The notes beneath the pieces were generated by a model. That model worked only from the letters and a program-made list of their open reading frames with translations, made no database searches and was not told the DNA's origin. Position numbers and translations under genes: made by a program. A DNA stretch of 7,195 nt, from contig DGVK01000027.1 in assembly GCA_002395905.1 (NCBI GenBank), forward strand, positions 1 to 7,195, in the 5' to 3' direction. Position 1 is the stretch's first letter. Each line of letters begins with the position of its first letter. Shown here piece by piece: positions 5,811-7,195 of the stretch. This DNA is from Verrucomicrobia bacterium UBA4286 (GTDB taxonomy: Bacteria; Verrucomicrobiota; Kiritimatiellia; RFP12; UBA1067).

Positions 5811-7043
5811 TCAAACGCGAATCTGTCCCGACTTTGCGAGCATCTTGGCCTCGACGGACTGTATCTCGGCGAAGCCCTGCGAGCTGTGCGGGTTGAGTCC
5901 GTTCGACGCCTCCATGGAGCTGTCGGCCTCGTTGTAGATCGTGGCCTTGAGACCCTTGAGCGACTCGAAGAAGATGTTGCCCTTGTAAAGACCGAGCGTC
6001 ACCTCGGCCGTCGCCTTGTCGGCCCAGACCTGTATGGCCGCGCGCGCCGCGCGCGTCGCGGGGTCGAACCAGCGCCCATCGTAGATCTGGTCGGCGACGA
6101 ACTTGGAGAGCTGCTGGAAGAGCAGCGTGGAGCGGCGGTCCATCACGCCCTCATAGATGTACTTGAGGCCCCAGGAGAGGACCTCCATGCCGGGCGCCTC
6201 GTAGACGCCGCGGCTCTTCGTGCCGATAATGCGGTTCTCAAGCGCGTGCTTCATGCCGATACCGTTGCGCCCGCCGATCCTGTTCACCTCGACCATCACG
6301 TCGTAGGGCGACATCTTCTTGCCGTTGATCGCGACGCAGAGGCCCTTCTCGAACTTGAGCGTTATCTTCTCGATCTTGTTCGGCGCCTTCTCGGGCCACA
6401 CGCCCATCGTGGGCTTCACGATGCGCATGGAGGTCTCCATCGACTCAAGATCCTCCGCCTCGTGGGAAAGGCCGGCGAGGTTGCCGTCGGTCGAATACTT
6501 CTTCTTCGTACCGACGAAAGCGACGATGCCGCGCTTGGCGAGGAACTCCACCATCTGGGTGCGGCCGGGGAACTTCTTGAGAAGGTCGGCGTCGCGCCAC
6601 GGCGCGTAGACGCCGAACTTGGGATCGATGACGTTGGTGTAGCGCTCGAAGCGCATCTGGTCGTTGCCGCGCCCTGTCGCGCCGTGGACGAGCACCGTGC
6701 AGCCGGCCTTCTTCATCGCGGGCAGAAGCTTCTGGACAGTGACGGCGCGGGCGATGCCCGTGGAGTTCCAGTAGCCGCCGTCGTACATCGCCTGGCACTT
6801 CACCGTCTCGAAGCAGATGTCGGCCATTTCTTTCGTCACATCGACGATGGTCGTGTCGACGCCCGTGGGCGCCATGCGCTTCTTGATGTCGTTTATATCC
6901 TTTTCGTCAGGCTGGCCGACATTGGCCGAGAACGCCTTCACCTTCACGCCCGCATCCTTGAGAACGCAGCAAATCGTCTTTGAGTCGAGCCCGCCCGAAA
7001 CGCAGACGCCGACCGTCTTGCCCTTGAGATCTTCTAGCTTCAT
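5811..7043 (-). CDS. argG: Argininosuccinate synthase
   Basis: This enzyme joins citrulline and aspartate using ATP to form argininosuccinate, the penultimate step of arginine biosynthesis, in the cytosol. The 410 residues carry the N-type ATP-binding loop SGGLDSK (16-22), 'ANVGQPDEKD' (40-49), a citrulline/aspartate segment with 'STGIARA' (94-100), 'HGATGRGNDQMRFE' (120-133), 'APWRD' (147-151), 'YSTDGN' (183-188), and 'NRIGGRNGIGM' and 'KSRGVYEAPG' further on. YSTD with SHEAEDLE resembles the E. coli-type ArgG more than the short type with YSIDAN, yet the length is that of the short type. The usual loop is SGGLDTS, so Thr-Ser is replaced by Ser-Lys. The ATG at 7043 has AAGGAG 9 nt upstream. 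It is the first gene of the run with grpE, dnaJ and tRNA-Leu. Confidence 0.95.
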   Translation of the reverse strand: MKLEDLKGKTVGVCVSGGLDSKTICCVLKDAGVKVKAFSANVGQPDEKDINDIKKRMAPTGVDTTIVDVTKEMADICFETVKCQAMYDGGYWNSTGIARAVTVQKLLPAMKKAGCTVLVHGATGRGNDQMRFERYTNVIDPKFGVYAPWRDADLLKKFPGRTQMVEFLAKRGIVAFVGTKKKYSTDGNLAGLSHEAEDLESMETSMRIVKPTMGVWPEKAPNKIEKITLKFEKGLCVAINGKKMSPYDVMVEVNRIGGRNGIGMKHALENRIIGTKSRGVYEAPGMEVLSWGLKYIYEGVMDRRSTLLFQQLSKFVADQIYDGRWFDPATRAARAAIQVWADKATAEVTLGLYKGNIFFESLKGLKATIYNEADSSMEASNGLNPHSSQGFAEIQSVEAKMLAKSGQIRV

Positions 7044-7071
7044 TTCTTTTTCTCCTTACAAGTGACCGTAT

Positions 7072-7102
7072 ATTATACCATAAATCCCCCAACCGTGCGC
7101 AA
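7072..7102 (-). promoter_or_regulatory. argG promoter with extended -10
   Basis: On the minus strand TGG-TATAAT (7080-7072) is a perfect -10 hexamer with the TGn extension. TTGCGC (7102-7097) is a partial -35 at 19-bp spacing. Transcription would begin near 7065, leaving a leader of about 22 nt that contains AAGGAG (7058-7053 region) before ATG 7043. No CIRCE inverted repeat or heat-shock sigma element is evident, so the downstream grpE and dnaJ appear to share a housekeeping promoter. Confidence 0.7.
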
Positions 7103-7146
7103 CGGACGAGGTCTTGCACCCTTATCCCGGATTTTGCTGCTTACTT

Positions 7147-7166
7147 GCTAGCCTTGCAGTGCTAGC
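7147..7166. repeat. Two GCTAGC palindromes upstream of argG
   Basis: GCTAGC occurs at 7147-7152 and 7161-7166. The two copies can pair with each other around an 8-nt spacer and lie in a TTGC-rich stretch running to about 7176. The site is about 65 bp upstream of the argG -35. It could be an operator, part of a terminator for a gene right of the window, or chance. I see no gene in 7103-7195. Confidence 0.3.
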
Positions 7167-7195
7167 ATTGCCTTGCCGTGTCAATATGCGGCTTG

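Noticed and set aside
5379..6983. A 534-codon plus-strand open frame antisense to grpE and argG
   Set aside because: It is antisense to two well-conserved genes, rich in Leu, Arg, Val and His without recognisable motifs, and has no ribosome binding site that I can see.
7060..7195. CIRCE element or arginine-responsive leader before argG
   Set aside because: There is no TTAGCACTC-N9-GAGTGCTAA-like repeat, and the predicted leader of about 22 nt is too short for a riboswitch.

Overview
The window reads as a GC-rich bacterial chromosome fragment. It has a housekeeping half (about 3.9-7.1 kb, minus strand) and a small accessory half (about 0.3-3.9 kb). Two features fit the Verrucomicrobiota/Kiritimatiellota/Lentisphaerota (PVC) lineages, probably a gut or anaerobic member. 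One is the regulator, which joins a LacI-type sensor to an AraC DNA-binding domain. The other is the secreted protein with repeated 'NTGYK...SRVEVD / KIYE..NFVPYVRNGE.GFRDTLTG' units. The lineage call is inference from gene content; no marker gene here proves it.

Layout. Positions 1-278 hold no gene I can support. They hold three dyad-containing units at an exact 22-bp period (11-64), a 16-bp perfect palindrome (117-132) and a large hairpin (195-259) just past the stop of the next gene. Positions 279-2519 (minus) encode a 746-residue secreted protein with three homologous ConA/LamG-like units and a C-terminal Ig-like domain. Its best start, ATG at 2535 with a good Shine-Dalgarno, is separated from the main frame by a run of 12 G residues that leaves the two out of register by one base. 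Removing one G or adding two would restore a continuous protein with a normal signal peptide. This looks like a phase-variable switch at the start of a surface-protein gene, caught here in the OFF length, although a homopolymer error must be excluded.

Divergently from it, at 2706-3920 (plus), lies the regulator. The 170-bp intergenic region carries an extended -10 promoter in each direction. Regulator and surface protein may form a two-layer controlled module: sugar-responsive transcription plus stochastic on/off translation.

The housekeeping half is a compact minus-strand run: argG (5811-7043), grpE (5190-5798), dnaJ (3992-5197) and tRNA-Leu(UAG) (3899-3982). Gaps are 12 nt, an 8-nt overlap and 9 nt. 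An extended -10 promoter and strong Shine-Dalgarno precede argG. No CIRCE element or dnaK is visible. The regulator's last codons run convergently into the tRNA 3' end, so this tRNA marks the border between the two halves.
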